Source: Selaginella moellendorffii (taxonomy: Eukaryota; Streptophyta; Lycopodiopsida; Selaginellales; Selaginellaceae). From it: a stretch of 64,000 nt of DNA. The first letter of the stretch is position 1; each line of letters opens with the position of its first letter. Location of the stretch: assembly GCF_000143415.4 (NCBI RefSeq), contig NW_003314270.1, positions 1,357,048 to 1,421,047 on the forward strand, written 5' to 3'. Below are positions 46,959 through 57,937 of the stretch, one piece after another. The notes below the pieces were generated by a model that worked only from the letters and a program-made list of their open reading frames with translations, was not told the origin of the DNA and ran no database searches. The translations under genes and the position numbers were made by a program.

Positions 46959-47169
46959 GATATGGCACCTCCTCGACCTCAGTTATATTTAGGTCGTTTT
47001 AGATCCAAGAGTGGTGGAGCTTCATCAACCTATAGTATATATAAGTTAGCCTTGTTCCATTTCTCCACAATTTGAATTAACACCAGTTAAAGGCCTCTTC
47101 TTTATTTCCACTAGCTTTTCTCTTTATCTTCTGCATTTTCCAGTCTTGATTTTGTTGGGGGTCTTGACA
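46959..47169 (+). repeat. Gypsy LTR, second copy, right part
   Basis: After the GATAT duplication the LTR resumes (ATGGCACCTCCTCGACCTCA) and runs to GTCTTGACA, matching the end of the LTR at 37228-37626. TATAGTATATATAAG near 47031 is the LTR TATA region. Confidence 0.85.
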
Positions 47170-47171
47170 GC

Positions 47172-47474
47172 GTAGTGGGATTTTGGTAGCTATTAGATTG
47201 GTTTTAATTCAGACCACTCACTCCTATATATAAATTAGAATTTTTGGGCTAATTGATATGCATATTTTTTGTATTCCCTTTTATATTCCATGCACTCACA
47301 TATAAAAATAAGAGAAATCTAGATAATATAAAAAGCTAAATCTTTTAAAAAAGCATAAATCTAAACATTCTTTAGGGGCAATTAAAGCTACTACTAATTG
47401 AAATACAATAATATACCTATAAAAACAAGTGGTCTCTATTGAAATTAATTTGATAGCTATCAAAATCCCACTAC
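47172..47474. mobile_element. MITE-like element with ~47-bp terminal inverted repeats
   Basis: The left end GTAGTGGGATTTTGGTAGCT and the right end (reverse complement GTAGTGGGATTTTGATAGCT) are inverted repeats over about 47 bp with few mismatches. The interior is AT-rich and non-coding, 303 bp in total. No clear target duplication was found. Its left edge lies 2-3 bp from the end of the Gypsy LTR. The superfamily cannot be assigned by eye. Confidence 0.78.
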
Positions 47475-47728
47475 ACTAATAATAATATATAATATTGTAA
47501 TTGTACACTTCTAAATTCATTAATTTTTTCAATGTTTTTTATTGTTTTAAATTGATGAAACATTGAATAGTCTAAATCTCTAAATATATATCCCTTGAGA
47601 TATCAAAGACATTTTAGTGTAACTATATCATATATGTCTTTGATTAGTTGAAGTGTAATAGAGATATTCTTTGTATTTATAAATATTTTTTGGATTATTT
47701 TTTTATTATTAATTTGATCAAAAGTTTT

Positions 47729-49453
47729 TTACAAAACCATTTTCTTCTTCTTGAGATCCAAAGAAACCATTTTCGAGAGTGGTATTCCCTCTTGCAATGC
47801 TGTTTGGATGGATGTTTGCATGGCAATCTCAAGAGAGATATCATCAGCTGAACGAACTCCAGCTATGTTGTGATACACAGACATTTGCGCTTCACCGCCC
47901 TGAAAGATAAAGGCATCACAGATTTTTTTAGCTGTTCTTTCGGTTTTTTTTTTCTGACTTGGAATGATTACCTGTGTGCAAGCTACATGCAATCTCTTAA
48001 CTTGATCTTTATCTCCTCTCATCTCGGCTCGAAATCGAAGCTCTTGCTCTGTTGAAACAACAAGAGATACAAACATAAAACCATACGTTAACTATCGCTT
48101 ACTGGTAACTTTGTCCAAAATAACCAGATGAGGATCAGCCGCATCCATGTTTGGTTCTCGTATTTCACTGGTAAAGCTTCCTAGCCAGACCACTCTTGTT
48201 GGCGAATTTCCCTGCCACAGCATTTCCTCTCTAGTATTGTTTAGATCTGCTACAAGACCATTACCTTTCTTGAAGCATACAACGCAAGCTCGTTCCTTGC
48301 TGGAGCTCCATTTTCTGTCGAGCATGTCGGCAATACGACGGCCCAGCTGTTTTCAATGTAATGTCAGAGACCGAAAAGCAATCTTCCTTGGCTGAGTGCT
48401 TACACTTTTTTGGAGACAAGCTTCTTGCTGCTTTTGGAGTTGTAAAGCTCACGCAAATATCCTCCGAAGTAGCAAACCCAATCCTGAAACCAGACTTGTG
48501 CAATTGATTTGAAAGCAAAGCGTGAAACATACCTCTATTATTCGTACCACTGCTATATGTTTCTTTTCTCTAGCTATGTCGAGAGGGGTTTGACCTTCAT
48601 CGTTCGCCACCAGAGAATCGGCTGCAAAGAAAGAAAATGAAGGAAGAAAGGAAGACTAGTTAGAAAGTTCAGCAAGCATTATAACTAAATTACGTTAGAC
48701 CTCCACAAGAAAGTAGCAAGGCCACTGTGTTGATAAGCCCAGAACTTGCAGCATGGTGCAAAGCGTATCTTCCCGCGGAACCTTTCAGATTTCGAAGAAT
48801 CAACTAACATCACACAAGCAAGGAAAACTTAACTTGTTGGAAGGCATCCCAATTTTATTAGCGTCAGTGCCATGCTGAAGAGATCTTCTCGGGTGCACGA
48901 AACCATGAGTGGAGTCATTCCTTCAGCATTTGTCCACTATGTTTGTTCTCACTAGTTAGAGCAAACAAATCACGAAAATACCTCCAATGAAGCACCATTC
49001 AAGGATAAAGATCTGACGAGTGGACAATCCCCCTTCTCAACAGCGTTAAGCAATTGCTTCTTCAAGTTCTCCTCTCGGAGTTTCTCTGCAGCCGCTCGAG
49101 ATTGTTCGTAAGAAATCTCTCCAAAACCCCGGCTCTCCTGTGACTCAGTCACGTCAGATCTTACAACATCAAAGTTCTATGATTACCTGATCACTGGAAG
49201 GAAGCCATTTTGCACGGATCCTTCTTTGACTAATTCCCTGCACAAACGATCTCCGGGACCGCCCGTGAGTGTGTTCGCTGGGGCCCCCTGTGCTATCGTC
49301 CTTGGCATTCTCATTTTTGCCAATCCAGGGCAATTTGCCCCCCGCCTCTACCTCCACCTCCATGAAATCTATCTCAGGATCACTCCTCCCGACGAAGAAG
49401 GATCTCCAGCGCCGTCGCGCAGCCCCCAGGCGACCGTCCGTGCTCTTCTGCAT
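47729..49453 (-). CDS. XBAT35-like ankyrin-repeat protein lacking its RING domain
   Basis: Nine exons: 49453-49187, 49137-48982, 48936-48834, 48781-48701, 48621-48533, 48483-48406, 48346-48103, 48048-47972, 47899-47729. Phases agree and give 421 aa. Ankyrin units include EGMTPLMVSCTREDLFSMAL, GRYALHHAASSGLINTVALL and EGQTPLDIAREKKHIAVV. They are followed by the post-ankyrin segment typical of plant XBAT34/35 ligases (YFGGYLRELY, then LRFRAEMRGDKDQVKRLHVA) and a UIM-like helix (about 384-402). Family members end in a C3HC4 RING; here the frame stops after LDLKKKKMVL, ~255 bp from a MITE and Gypsy debris. The N-terminal exon is unusual, and the 5' UTR may hold an intron near 49474-49527. Confidence 0.75.
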
Positions 49454-50028
49454 TCTGATCAACACAAGCCACCTAAGAATCCTCCGCCAAGGTCAGAGGA
49501 GCAATGATCTCACCTGGGACGAGAATGACGATCAAACAGTGCCTAGCCCCGGGGCCCTAGAGAGAAACCCTATCGCCCCTAGAGCGCGCTTTAGGAGCGA
49601 TGGAAGAAGGAATGTGGAATGGTGGAAAGATAAAACAAACGCTCCTAGTGCTTTCAATTCACTGCCACCGTCAGATAAGCTCCAGCTATACCACGTGTGC
49701 GGCTGGAATTAACCGAGTTCAAAAAGATGGTGGCGGGTGATTTATAATGGAGCGCTGACGTAGGACCGCACTTGGGCAACGCGTCACGTCGCGTGTTCGA
49801 TTCCATCCAAGAAACTGGCAACTGCGCCACAGCGTTGCTTTGTTATGAAGCAACCTCTCGAGAGTCTCCCGTTGTTGTGGCCTTGGAACTCCCGCCAAAC
49901 TAATTTAAATTTTCCAAATTCCCGCCAATCCAATGAGATTTCCCGCCACTTTGGAGCTTAGGGTTCCAGACCAAGGTAGGGCTTTGAGGGTCGTGGCGGG
50001 GGGCGCGGGAGGGCGCGACTGTTGATCC
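49454..50028. promoter_or_regulatory. Divergent promoter region with clustered E2F-like sites
   Basis: It lies between the ankyrin gene (minus) and the sHSP gene (plus). CCCGCC occurs three times in about 57 bp (49891, 49921, 49942), once as TTTCCCGCC (49939-49947), which fits the E2F site pattern. CCAAT boxes lie nearby. I did not find a clear three-unit nGAAnnTTCnnGAAn heat-shock element, but my scan was by eye. Confidence 0.45.
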
Positions 50029-50895
50029 ATGGCGCAAAACGCCGCATTGACGCCATCGGCGCTCACAGGTAGCGATCTCGCCCTCACCACACCACGGAGT
50101 CGCTCGACGAGTTCAAGCGCGTCACGCCACAGCAGTCGCGCGAGGCCCGGCAGAACGCAGCTCGCAGGGAGCTCGCGACCAAGCGCACCAATTGGACAGC
50201 CGACAACCGCAAGCGCAGCATCTACCAGGGCACCGGCGTGCTCGTCGATCGGGAGCGCAGCAAATCGCGCTCGCGCTCGCGCTCGCCTGGCGAACACTTC
50301 CACTACGTCCACAATTGCTTCCTGGACTACAACCGCTACGTCGACACCGACTACGCGGATCTCTACTCCACCATCCCGGAGGAGGAGGAGGTGAACAACG
50401 TCAGCTCCGGATCGGGCGCTAGCAACATCTCTGGGATTGGCCCCGAGCTTTCCATGGCCAACACTTCGGTGGATGTGAAAGAGCTCCCCGCGTGCTACGT
50501 CTTCGTCGCGGACGTTCCAGGCCTCAAGAACAGCGACATCAAGGTTAGTACTCTCTAGGAAAAAAAATGATTTTGATCGGTTTTCTTGGTTGGTTCATTG
50601 CGGTGATCATCAATCATAGGTCCAAATCGAGAATGACAGCATCCTCAAGATCAGCGGCGAGCGCAAGCGCGAGGACGGGCCCAATGTGGACGTCAAGTAC
50701 GTGAGAGTGGAGCGAGCAGTGGGGAAGTTCATGAGGAAGTTCAATCTCCCGGCCAATGCCAATCTCGAGGCTGTGTCCGCGTCGTGCCAGGACGGTCTCC
50801 TCACCGTCACCGTGCCCAAAGTACCGCCGCCGGAGCCTCACAAGCCCAAGACGTTTGATGTCCAAGTCGCGACTGCCAGCGTCGGCCCAAAGTAG
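50029..50895 (+). CDS. Class II cytosolic small heat-shock protein with an unusual long N-terminal extension
   Basis: An alpha-crystallin domain crosses a 76-nt intron (50544-50619): [46 protein letters not shown] and [15 protein letters not shown], ending [27 protein letters not shown] and VKYVRVER are class II hallmarks. The domain holds unfolding proteins in soluble oligomers. The frame upstream stays open to a stop at 50070. The first ATG in that frame is only ~30 codons before the intron, while the ATG at 50029 is in another frame. Removing 2 nt in the CACCACACC stretch near 50090 would join them into one protein with a ~165-residue extension containing an [13 protein letters not shown] patch. 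The start is therefore uncertain (indel, assembly error or unseen splice). Confidence 0.82.
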
Positions 50896-51251
50896 AAGAT
50901 CCAAGAAAAGAAGTGGAGATTGGCAAGATTTCTACCAGATCATGAGAGTGAAAACGAGAAATGTTGGTAACATCACGCCAGGCAGAGAGAAATAAGCTTT
51001 GTAACTCCTTTCTAATGAAGCAAAAATTTCTATAATGGTCTTCACTGATCAATCAATCTATGATATGATATGGTAAGTTGCGAGTATTGGAAACCCATGC
51101 GACGAAAAGATTCGGGGATATTACTTCAGTTGAGCTCCGGACAGTAACTGCGCCACGTGGCGAGATGCGAGAGTTTGTTAACGGGATATCGGATTTCGCG
51201 GATCGGACCGGATCTGTATTACTCATTGTATATACTTTGTATTCGTTACTG

Positions 51252-51259
51252 TATAAAAG
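51252..51259 (+). promoter_or_regulatory. TATA box upstream of the SNF2-RING gene
   Basis: TATAAAAG lies 31 nt before the predicted start codon at 51290, which implies a very short 5' UTR. Confidence 0.5.
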
Positions 51260-51289
51260 ACTGCGCACGGAGGAGGGTATATTCTATCC

Positions 51290-54200
51290 ATGGCTTCTTC
51301 TCCAGCTTCCGATGATTTCATCTTCTTCCCCGAGAAGAAGCCACGGATCCACTACGACACGCTCGACAGCAGCCTCTTTAGCAGCGATCTCGATTTCGTG
51401 GGCGCCGCCACCGCCGATGACAGCCACTTCCTCTTCTGTGATGTGCCGCCATTCTCGCCCTCGTCGATCGGCGGCGGCGGAGGCGGCGGGGCGGTGGGCG
51501 GTGGCGGTGGCAGGCCGCGCAAGGATCCGTCTAGCGATCCAGTGTAAGTTCTTGCGATGGATCATCGCAGTTGAGCTGATGGCTGGAAATATTTTCTTTT
51601 GTGGCGCGGGCGCGAAGAACAGGTGGTTTGAATTTGGGGCTATTTGCGTGCCAATCGACGAGGGCGAGGGCAAAGAATTCCGGCTCCCGGGCTTCGATGT
51701 CGATGGCGGCGGCGGCGGCGGCGATCACAACCCGCTGGATCTCATCCGGGGCCAGCACAAGGCGCTGCTCGACGAGCTCGCGTAAGGATCTCTCGCGCCT
51801 TGGATTTTCTTCTTTTTCCCTCCCCTCCTATTGATCCACCATGGCCCGATCCAGGCTCAACGAAGCGCAGGGGCAAATGGCGACCATCGCCACGGAGCTG
51901 AGCGACAGGGTGGAGGTCAAAGTGTTCTTGAAGAAAGAACGCGGCGAGGAGCCGCTCGTCCTCAACGAAACGCTCCAGAGGATGTTCCCGGGGGATCTTT
52001 ACTTGCAGCAGAGCTTGGCCGAGGTGGAGGAGATGCGGCAGTGGGGTCGATCCAGCACCGACTGGATGTCCTTCTCGGGGCTCCTCCGCGACCTGGAGAA
52101 CAACGTCTACTGCGAGGCGGAGCAGCCCAGCGGATTGACGGTGCCGCTGCGCCCCTACCAGCTCCAATCTTTGCAGTTCATGCTCGACGCGGAGCAGCGA
52201 GAAGGCGGGCTCTTGAGCGTCAACTATCAAGAGCTCCATTGCCCACAAGATGGAAGCCAGTTGATGTACTCGTCATCGCTCGCGCACCTCATGGACTTCA
52301 AGGAAGGGGAGATCCGTGGGGGGTTTCTTTGCGAGGAGATGGGGCTTGGCAAAACTATCGAGGTACTAGCATCGTTTTTTGTTTTTTTTTTTTTTCCGGA
52401 GTAACATTTGATTTAGTTTGACAGATTCTAGCGCTCATTCTTGCAAATCCTTGCCCTGTTGATCGGTGTGACACACCTCTAACATCGCGAGGAACTTTAG
52501 GTGACTTCCATGTCAGATCATTCGTCTCGTGTAGCTTTCTTGTGTTTTATTTGTGTTGCTTTTTTCATCTCCAGTGGTTTGTCCGGTTTCGATTGTTGGA
52601 CAATGGGCGAACGAGGTGAAGAGCAAATTGGATCCGGCATGCAATCGCAGCATTTACATGTACCATGGTTCGAAAAGGATTCGTGATCCTAAGAAACTTG
52701 CGAAGTTTGATCTTGTATGTATGATCTTGAGAAAGAGTATGTTGATAAGCTTTGTTGTTTACATTTCTCAGGTAATCACGACGTATGCAACACTAGGAAG
52801 CGACTTCAGTAAAGCAACGCAGGCAACGCGGCATGGCTCAGATTTTGCGGAACAATTCTGTCCTCTTCTCAGCGTGGATTGGTGGAGAGTCGTCCTAGAT
52901 GAATCACACACAGTAAGTCTTGTAGTTCTTACAAAGTATACAGGCGTTCTCATCTTCGTTTTTGTTTTCTTTCTTTTTCGTTTTCCTTCTCTTTGTCTAA
53001 CAAGGTGAAAGATCCAGCTCCATTGCACTCCCGCGCCTGCACTAGGCTGAAAGCGAACCGCCGCTGGTGCTGTACAGGAACACCGATCAACACCAGCATA
53101 TACGATTTGTATGGCCAAGTAAGCAGCTACATTCGTGCAGTTACACATGCGTTACTGAATTTACTGATTTTATGTTTCGTAGTTCTTGTTCTTGAAGCTG
53201 GAACCTCTTGACAATAAGAACGTTTTTAGGAAAAAGATCGGGCGTCCGTACGAGCGGCACTGTAAGAACGACGACCAGACCGCATTGTTGTGGACGCTAA
53301 ACAAGGTACAAGATTCTTTAACGGTTGAGTTCTGAAGACGGGATTTATCATATAACAAAGGAACCAACACCAACATCTTCCATTAACGACACCCAAACCC
53401 CTGCCATCTTTCCTTCATAATCAGATTATGGTGAGGCACACCAAGCAGCAGAAGTTCAACGGGAGGGAGCTGCTGATGCTACCGCCCAAAACCGAGCAGG
53501 ATCTTCCTGTCACGTTCACTCCCGAGGAGCGGGCTGTCTACGATGCGGTGTACCAGAAGGTGATCACAAAGTTCGAGCAATTTCGATGTTGGGGCCCGAC
53601 AGTCGTGAGCAAGAACATCCTGCAGATAATGTCGCTCCTGCTACCACTTCGAAGGTGAGACTTTAAAGCTTGAAACCATGTCTGGTGTTGTTTACTAAGA
53701 ACTCCTCGTGACAGGCTCTGTAGCGGAGGCTTTGTGTCCAATGAAGAGCTTGTTCCCATGGAGAAAAAGGAGGCGGCTGGTGCTTTCGTTGATCCTAGCA
53801 TAGGATCACTGCCGGAGACGCATGGCATTGGCGAGTGTGGGATTTGCTCGGAATTGATGGAGTGCCCCACAAAAACACCATGCGGTCACTGGTATGTTTG
53901 AATCATGAAAAAAACTTATCTTTATAGCTCTTTTCTAACAGGTTCTGCTCGGAGTGCGTGATCTCGGTTCTTGGTGTAGGGATCCAACCTTGTCCAACAT
54001 GCTCCACTCCCATATCCGTGAACAACCTGAGGAATGCAGCTACTGTTTCTTCGCCTGCCACGGATATTCCTCCATTTGGAGCTGCTGGAGAAGGTGGCGA
54101 AGAAGAACCCGCCCCTGTGAAAGGTGTCCGGATGGAGTCCAAGTTGAGGACGCTGCTTGCGGATCTGGCTGCGATTAGAGCCGACAACAGTGGCGCCAAG

Positions 54201-55026
54201 GTGAATTTGACTCAAACTAGAGAACCTTGGTTACCGGGTGTTACTATTGCAGGTGTTGATCTTCAGCCAGTTCATGCAAACAGTCGCATGGCTCAAGTGT
54301 CAGTTCAAGAAGCAAGGAATCAACTATAGGTTCATCAGTGGGGACATGCCAATGAAGAAGCGAGCACAAGCCATCGAAGCTTTTCAAAAGGTTTGGATTG
54401 TTACGACAAGGAATTGGAACTGACTTAATGGAAACAGGAGTCTCCTACCACCGTCTTCTTGTTGTCGATACGAACCGGTGCCGTGGGCATAACACTCACG
54501 GCCGCTTCTCACGTTTACATGGTACGAGCATTCGATGTTCTTTGGATGATCCAACTAACGTTTCCTTGCTGCTTGCAGCTAGAACCATGCCTCAATCCAG
54601 CGGTAAGAGTTTTCATTCCTTCGCTGCCTCGCTCACGCGTCCAGCGTTTTCGTTGCTTCAGCTCGAAGAGCAGGCTGTGGGGCGGTGCTGGCGGATGGGC
54701 CAAGAACGCCCCGTTGTAATCAAAAGGTATTTCGCCATATCCACGAATCATTAGAAGTCTAATCTCCTCGCAGGCTCTACGTTGAGAACTCCGTGGAAGC
54801 CAACATTCTAAAGCTCTTCCGGAGTAGAAATTTCGGGAGCTCGGCTCTGTCGCCGGATGGAGAGAACCGGTGAGTAGAACAAGGCAGGAAGAATCTTCTC
54901 CACGATCTCTAATGGATGATTTCCAGAGGCTCCAAGACGGGCAAGGCTGGACTGGATGTCGCGGGATGCATTCGGACGGACAAGCAAAACCTCCGGCTAA
55001 ACGAGTTCGAGCTTCTCTTCTCGTAG
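51290..55026 (+). CDS. SNF2/Rad5-16-type ATPase with embedded RING finger
   Basis: Seventeen exons: 51290-51543, 51623-51781, 51855-52362, 52425-52500, 52575-52714, 52772-52912, 53005-53118, 53183-53305, 53425-53654, 53715-53891, 53942-54200, 54253-54390, 54438-54521, 54579-54602, 54662-54726, 54774-54869, 54927-55026. Phases agree and give 895 aa. Helicase motifs are EEMGLGKT (I, ~298-305), DESH (II, 422-425; DEAH or DEGH is usual), CTGTPI (III), FSQF, SGDMPMKKR and QAVGRCWRMGQ (VI, 813-823). A C3HC4 RING (Cys623-Cys661, CGICSELMEC to CPTC) sits between the two helicase halves, the layout of Rad5/HLTF/SHPRH-like proteins that couple DNA translocation to ubiquitin ligation. I see no HIRAN domain. 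The N-terminus is Gly-rich. Exon 14 is only 24 nt. Confidence 0.93.
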
Positions 55027-55121
55027 AAGAAAAGTATTCTTTAGTGTCACTGGAAAAATTCTATGTTCATACTTGGAATATTCCCGGTATCAAATCATTC
55101 CAAGAACCCTAATGTTCTGTG

Positions 55122-56543
55122 ATGCTCCTTTCCTCCTCTCCACAGTTCCAAAATCCAGAGCTCGGGCGCCAATTGGAGCACCACCATCGCCAGCAACTAC
55201 CACCGCAGCCACAAGCGCCGCCGCTGCCGCTGCCGCTGCCAACGCGCCCCGCCAGCGCCGCCGAGTATGGGCGGCTCCTCCAGGCGTGCACCGCCGCCCG
55301 CGACGGCGCTACCGGTAAGAAGATCCACCGCCTCATCCTCCACGCGCGCCTGGAGCAGCACATCCACCTCCGCATCAATCTCCTCCACATGTACCTCAAA
55401 TGCGGCTGCCTGGGCGAGGCGCGCGAGATCTTCGACAAGCTCTCCCGCCGCGTCACCAGCGTCACAATGTGGACCGCCATGATCGCCGCCTACACGCGCC
55501 ACCACCGCCCCGCCGCCGCCCTCGCGCTCTTCCGCGCCATGCTCCTCGCCGGCGTCCGCCCCAACAGCATCACCTTCGTGGACGTCCTCTCGATGTGCTC
55601 CTCCGCCGGGGCGGAGTTCCTGGCGCACGGGCGCTGGATCCACGGGCTCATCCGCGAGCTGGGCTTCCAGGAATCCAACGTGATCGTCGCCACCGCGCTG
55701 CTCAAGATGTACTCGCGCTGCGGCAGCCTGGACGACGCGAGGGCCGTCTTCTCCGCCATCGCAGCCAGGGACAAGGTGGCGTGGACGGCGATGATGGCGA
55801 TGCTGGCGCAGCACGCGCGCGCCGAGGACGCGCTCCGCCTGTGCCGCGCCATGCTCCTCGACGGCCAGGCGCTGGACGAGATCACTGCTATCACCGTGCT
55901 CTCGGCGTGCGCGGACGAGAGCGCGCTCCCCTACGGCGCCGCCATCGCCGCCGCCATCGCCCAGGCGGGCCTCGACGCCGATGTCCGCGTCGCCAACGCG
56001 CTCGTCCACATGTACGGCACCTGCGGGAGCCCCGCCGCCGCCGCCGCCACCTTCGCCACCATGGCGGCGCCCAACGTCATCTCCTGGACGGCGATCATCT
56101 CCGCCTGGGCGCGCGCCGGGGACGTCGAGCGCTCCTTCGATCTCTTCCGGGCGATGCAGCAGCACGGCGTGGAGCCCGACTCGGTGAGCTTCGTGTCGCT
56201 GCTGGCGGCGTGCAGCCACGCCGGGCTCACCGCCCAGGCGCTCGACTACTTCGCGGCCATGACGCAGGACCACGGCATCGCCGCCACGCCCGAGTGCCAC
56301 GGCTGCCTGCTGGATCTGCTGGGGCGGGCCGGGTGGCTGGACGCGGCGGAGGAGATGATCGCCACTCTCCCGGTGGAGCACCTCCAGTCGGACGCTCGGC
56401 TGTGGAGGGCGTACCTGGGAGCTTGCAAGACATTTGGCGATCGCGGGCGAGGGCAGCGCGCCGCTGGCCGGCTGCTGGATCTCCGCCCCGGCGATCCGGC
56501 GGGCTACGTCGAGCTCGCCAGCCTCTACAGGAAGAAATCATAG
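55122..56543 (+). CDS. PLS-class pentatricopeptide repeat protein, very GC-rich
   Basis: A single exon of 473 aa from the ATG at 55122. After a Gln/Pro/His-rich start, PPR units follow (LLHMYLKCGCLGEAREIF, LLKMYSRCGSLDDARAVF, LVHMYGTCGSPAAAAATF, AIISAWARAGDVERSF) and an E-like end WRAYLGACKTFGDR to YVELASLYRKKS. No DYW domain is present. Third codon positions are almost all G or C, unlike the PPR gene at 3170, and this produces long open frames on the opposite strand. The start lies 95 bp after the stop codon of the SNF2 gene, so the two genes are tightly packed. Confidence 0.9.
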   Translation: MLLSSSPQFQNPELGRQLEHHHRQQLPPQPQAPPLPLPLPTRPASAAEYGRLLQACTAARDGATGKKIHRLILHARLEQHIHLRINLLHMYLKCGCLGEAREIFDKLSRRVTSVTMWTAMIAAYTRHHRPAAALALFRAMLLAGVRPNSITFVDVLSMCSSAGAEFLAHGRWIHGLIRELGFQESNVIVATALLKMYSRCGSLDDARAVFSAIAARDKVAWTAMMAMLAQHARAEDALRLCRAMLLDGQALDEITAITVLSACADESALPYGAAIAAAIAQAGLDADVRVANALVHMYGTCGSPAAAAATFATMAAPNVISWTAIISAWARAGDVERSFDLFRAMQQHGVEPDSVSFVSLLAACSHAGLTAQALDYFAAMTQDHGIAATPECHGCLLDLLGRAGWLDAAEEMIATLPVEHLQSDARLWRAYLGACKTFGDRGRGQRAAGRLLDLRPGDPAGYVELASLYRKKS

Positions 56544-56778
56544 ACCTTCGTTCAAACCGGTGATTATTCTTGGGTATATTCATTACGTGATTATTCTAGA
56601 GTATATCCTTTACCGTACCTGTTACTCTTCTTGGTTGTGTATATCCTTTACCGTCCGGTGATTATTCTTGGGTATATCCATCAGATAAATATCCTAGAAT
56701 ACACACTTTGCAAACATCTTTCTCGCATTTCTTGGTTTCGGGATTACAAAACTTGCACAGTAGAAAGTGAGTGATCGA
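56544..56778. repeat. Short tandem duplication in the spacer before RPL10a
   Basis: CCGGTGATTATTCTTGGGTA appears at about 56559 and again at about 56656; GTATATCCTTTACCGT also appears twice. This points to a ~95-nt tandem duplication. No gene is present. Confidence 0.7.
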
Positions 56779-57616
56779 TCAGAAGATACGAACTGGCTTG
56801 CCCATTGTACTCTTCAAGTAAAGCACCCTCACCTGGAAACAATCGAAGTTAAGCCACGAGAAAAGAGAGAAGCGCTCCTACTACTTACGTTCTGCCAGTT
56901 CTTCTTGAGCAGCGAGACGAGGAAGTTAACGCTGAGCTGAACGTTCTGGAAGACCTGCTTCTCCTCCATCTCGATGTTGCCCACTGCTACTCCCATGCAC
57001 AAAACCTTTTTGAGCTGGAACTTGACCATGGCCTTGGTCTCGTTCAGCTTGCTCTCCAAGCTCTCCTGGTGCGACACCAGAGTGGGGAACTTGCCCGCCT
57101 TGTTGAGGCCCGGGCCGAGCAGCCGAGGGATGAGCTTGATCACCGCCTCAGAAGCCAGGAAAGCGTGGTACTTCTTTGCCAGCTTCTTCACGAGCTTCTT
57201 GTTCTTGTTCATCTTCTTCAGCCCCTCCAGATCCATGTAGTCCAGACCGATCTTCTCGGCCTGTGCAAAAAAGCAATGGACCAGTGATTCAATCCGGCAA
57301 CTAAAGGAGAGAGGGCGCTCAATCTTACCTCGCCTACATGCTGCGCATCACCGAGCATGCACACTCTCATCTTGGGCCGCGCAATGTGAGGCAGCTTCAC
57401 CGAGCCGCTGAAACGCTTGTCCTTCTGCGGGTCGTAGTTCTTGAGACCGATCTGGAGCTCGATCGTCTCGGGGAATTTGCGCTTCTTCTCCCGGCATTCC
57501 GTGAAGATCTGGGAGATGGCCTCCCGAAGAGAATCGGCCTGGAGCTTACTGCACACATCGACAAGAGCGAGAGTCAGGAGGGAAGAAACAGAGCGCGCAC
57601 ACGACGCTCACCTCAT
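56779..57616 (-). CDS. RPL10A: 60S ribosomal protein L10a (uL1)
   Basis: Four coding exons: 57616-57612 (only ATGAG), 57548-57329, 57260-56889, 56832-56779; 216 aa, the standard length of eukaryotic L10a. It forms the L1 stalk of the large subunit. Recognisable parts are [47 protein letters not shown] and the end [13 protein letters not shown]. The five-base first coding exon was chosen because it restores MSKLQ and a good GT donor. Telo-box motifs lie just upstream. Confidence 0.97.
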
Positions 57617-57645
57617 CGCGCCCCCGCCTCCGCCTCCGCCGCTGC

Positions 57646-57678
57646 TAGGGTTTCCTAGGAAGAAGAAGATTTAGGGTT
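57646..57678 (-). promoter_or_regulatory. Telo-box pair upstream of RPL10a
   Basis: On the minus strand AAACCCTA lies at 57653-57646, with a second copy (AACCCTAA) near 57678. Telo-boxes are a well-known element of plant ribosomal-protein promoters. Confidence 0.65.
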
Positions 57679-57937
57679 CTAGGCCGTCCAGGACTTAGGG
57701 CATATGGCCACCGTTGGATGCCCAAAATCTGACGGTAGGGGTTACAGTGATAGAAGCTTAAGATAATGACAACCCTTATAAAAGAAATGTGCCCTAGAAC
57801 ACCTTTTATCTTACACGTTACTTTAGTAGGAAGAAAACACTATCCATTAACGGTTTTTGTTTCCTTTCCCACAATGGATCAGAAAAGAAATGCGTCTCCT
57901 TGCAGAGTTGCATGGCAACCTTTACACATTAATCACG

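Noticed and set aside
49226-49712. Plus-strand open frames over the first exon of the ankyrin gene
   Set aside because: Antisense shadow of exon 1 and the GC-rich 5' flank; no domain seen.
55197-56563. Long antisense and alternate-frame open frames over the PPR gene (up to ~390 codons)
   Set aside because: Shadow frames caused by extreme GC at third codon positions; the plus-strand frame has clear PPR repeats.
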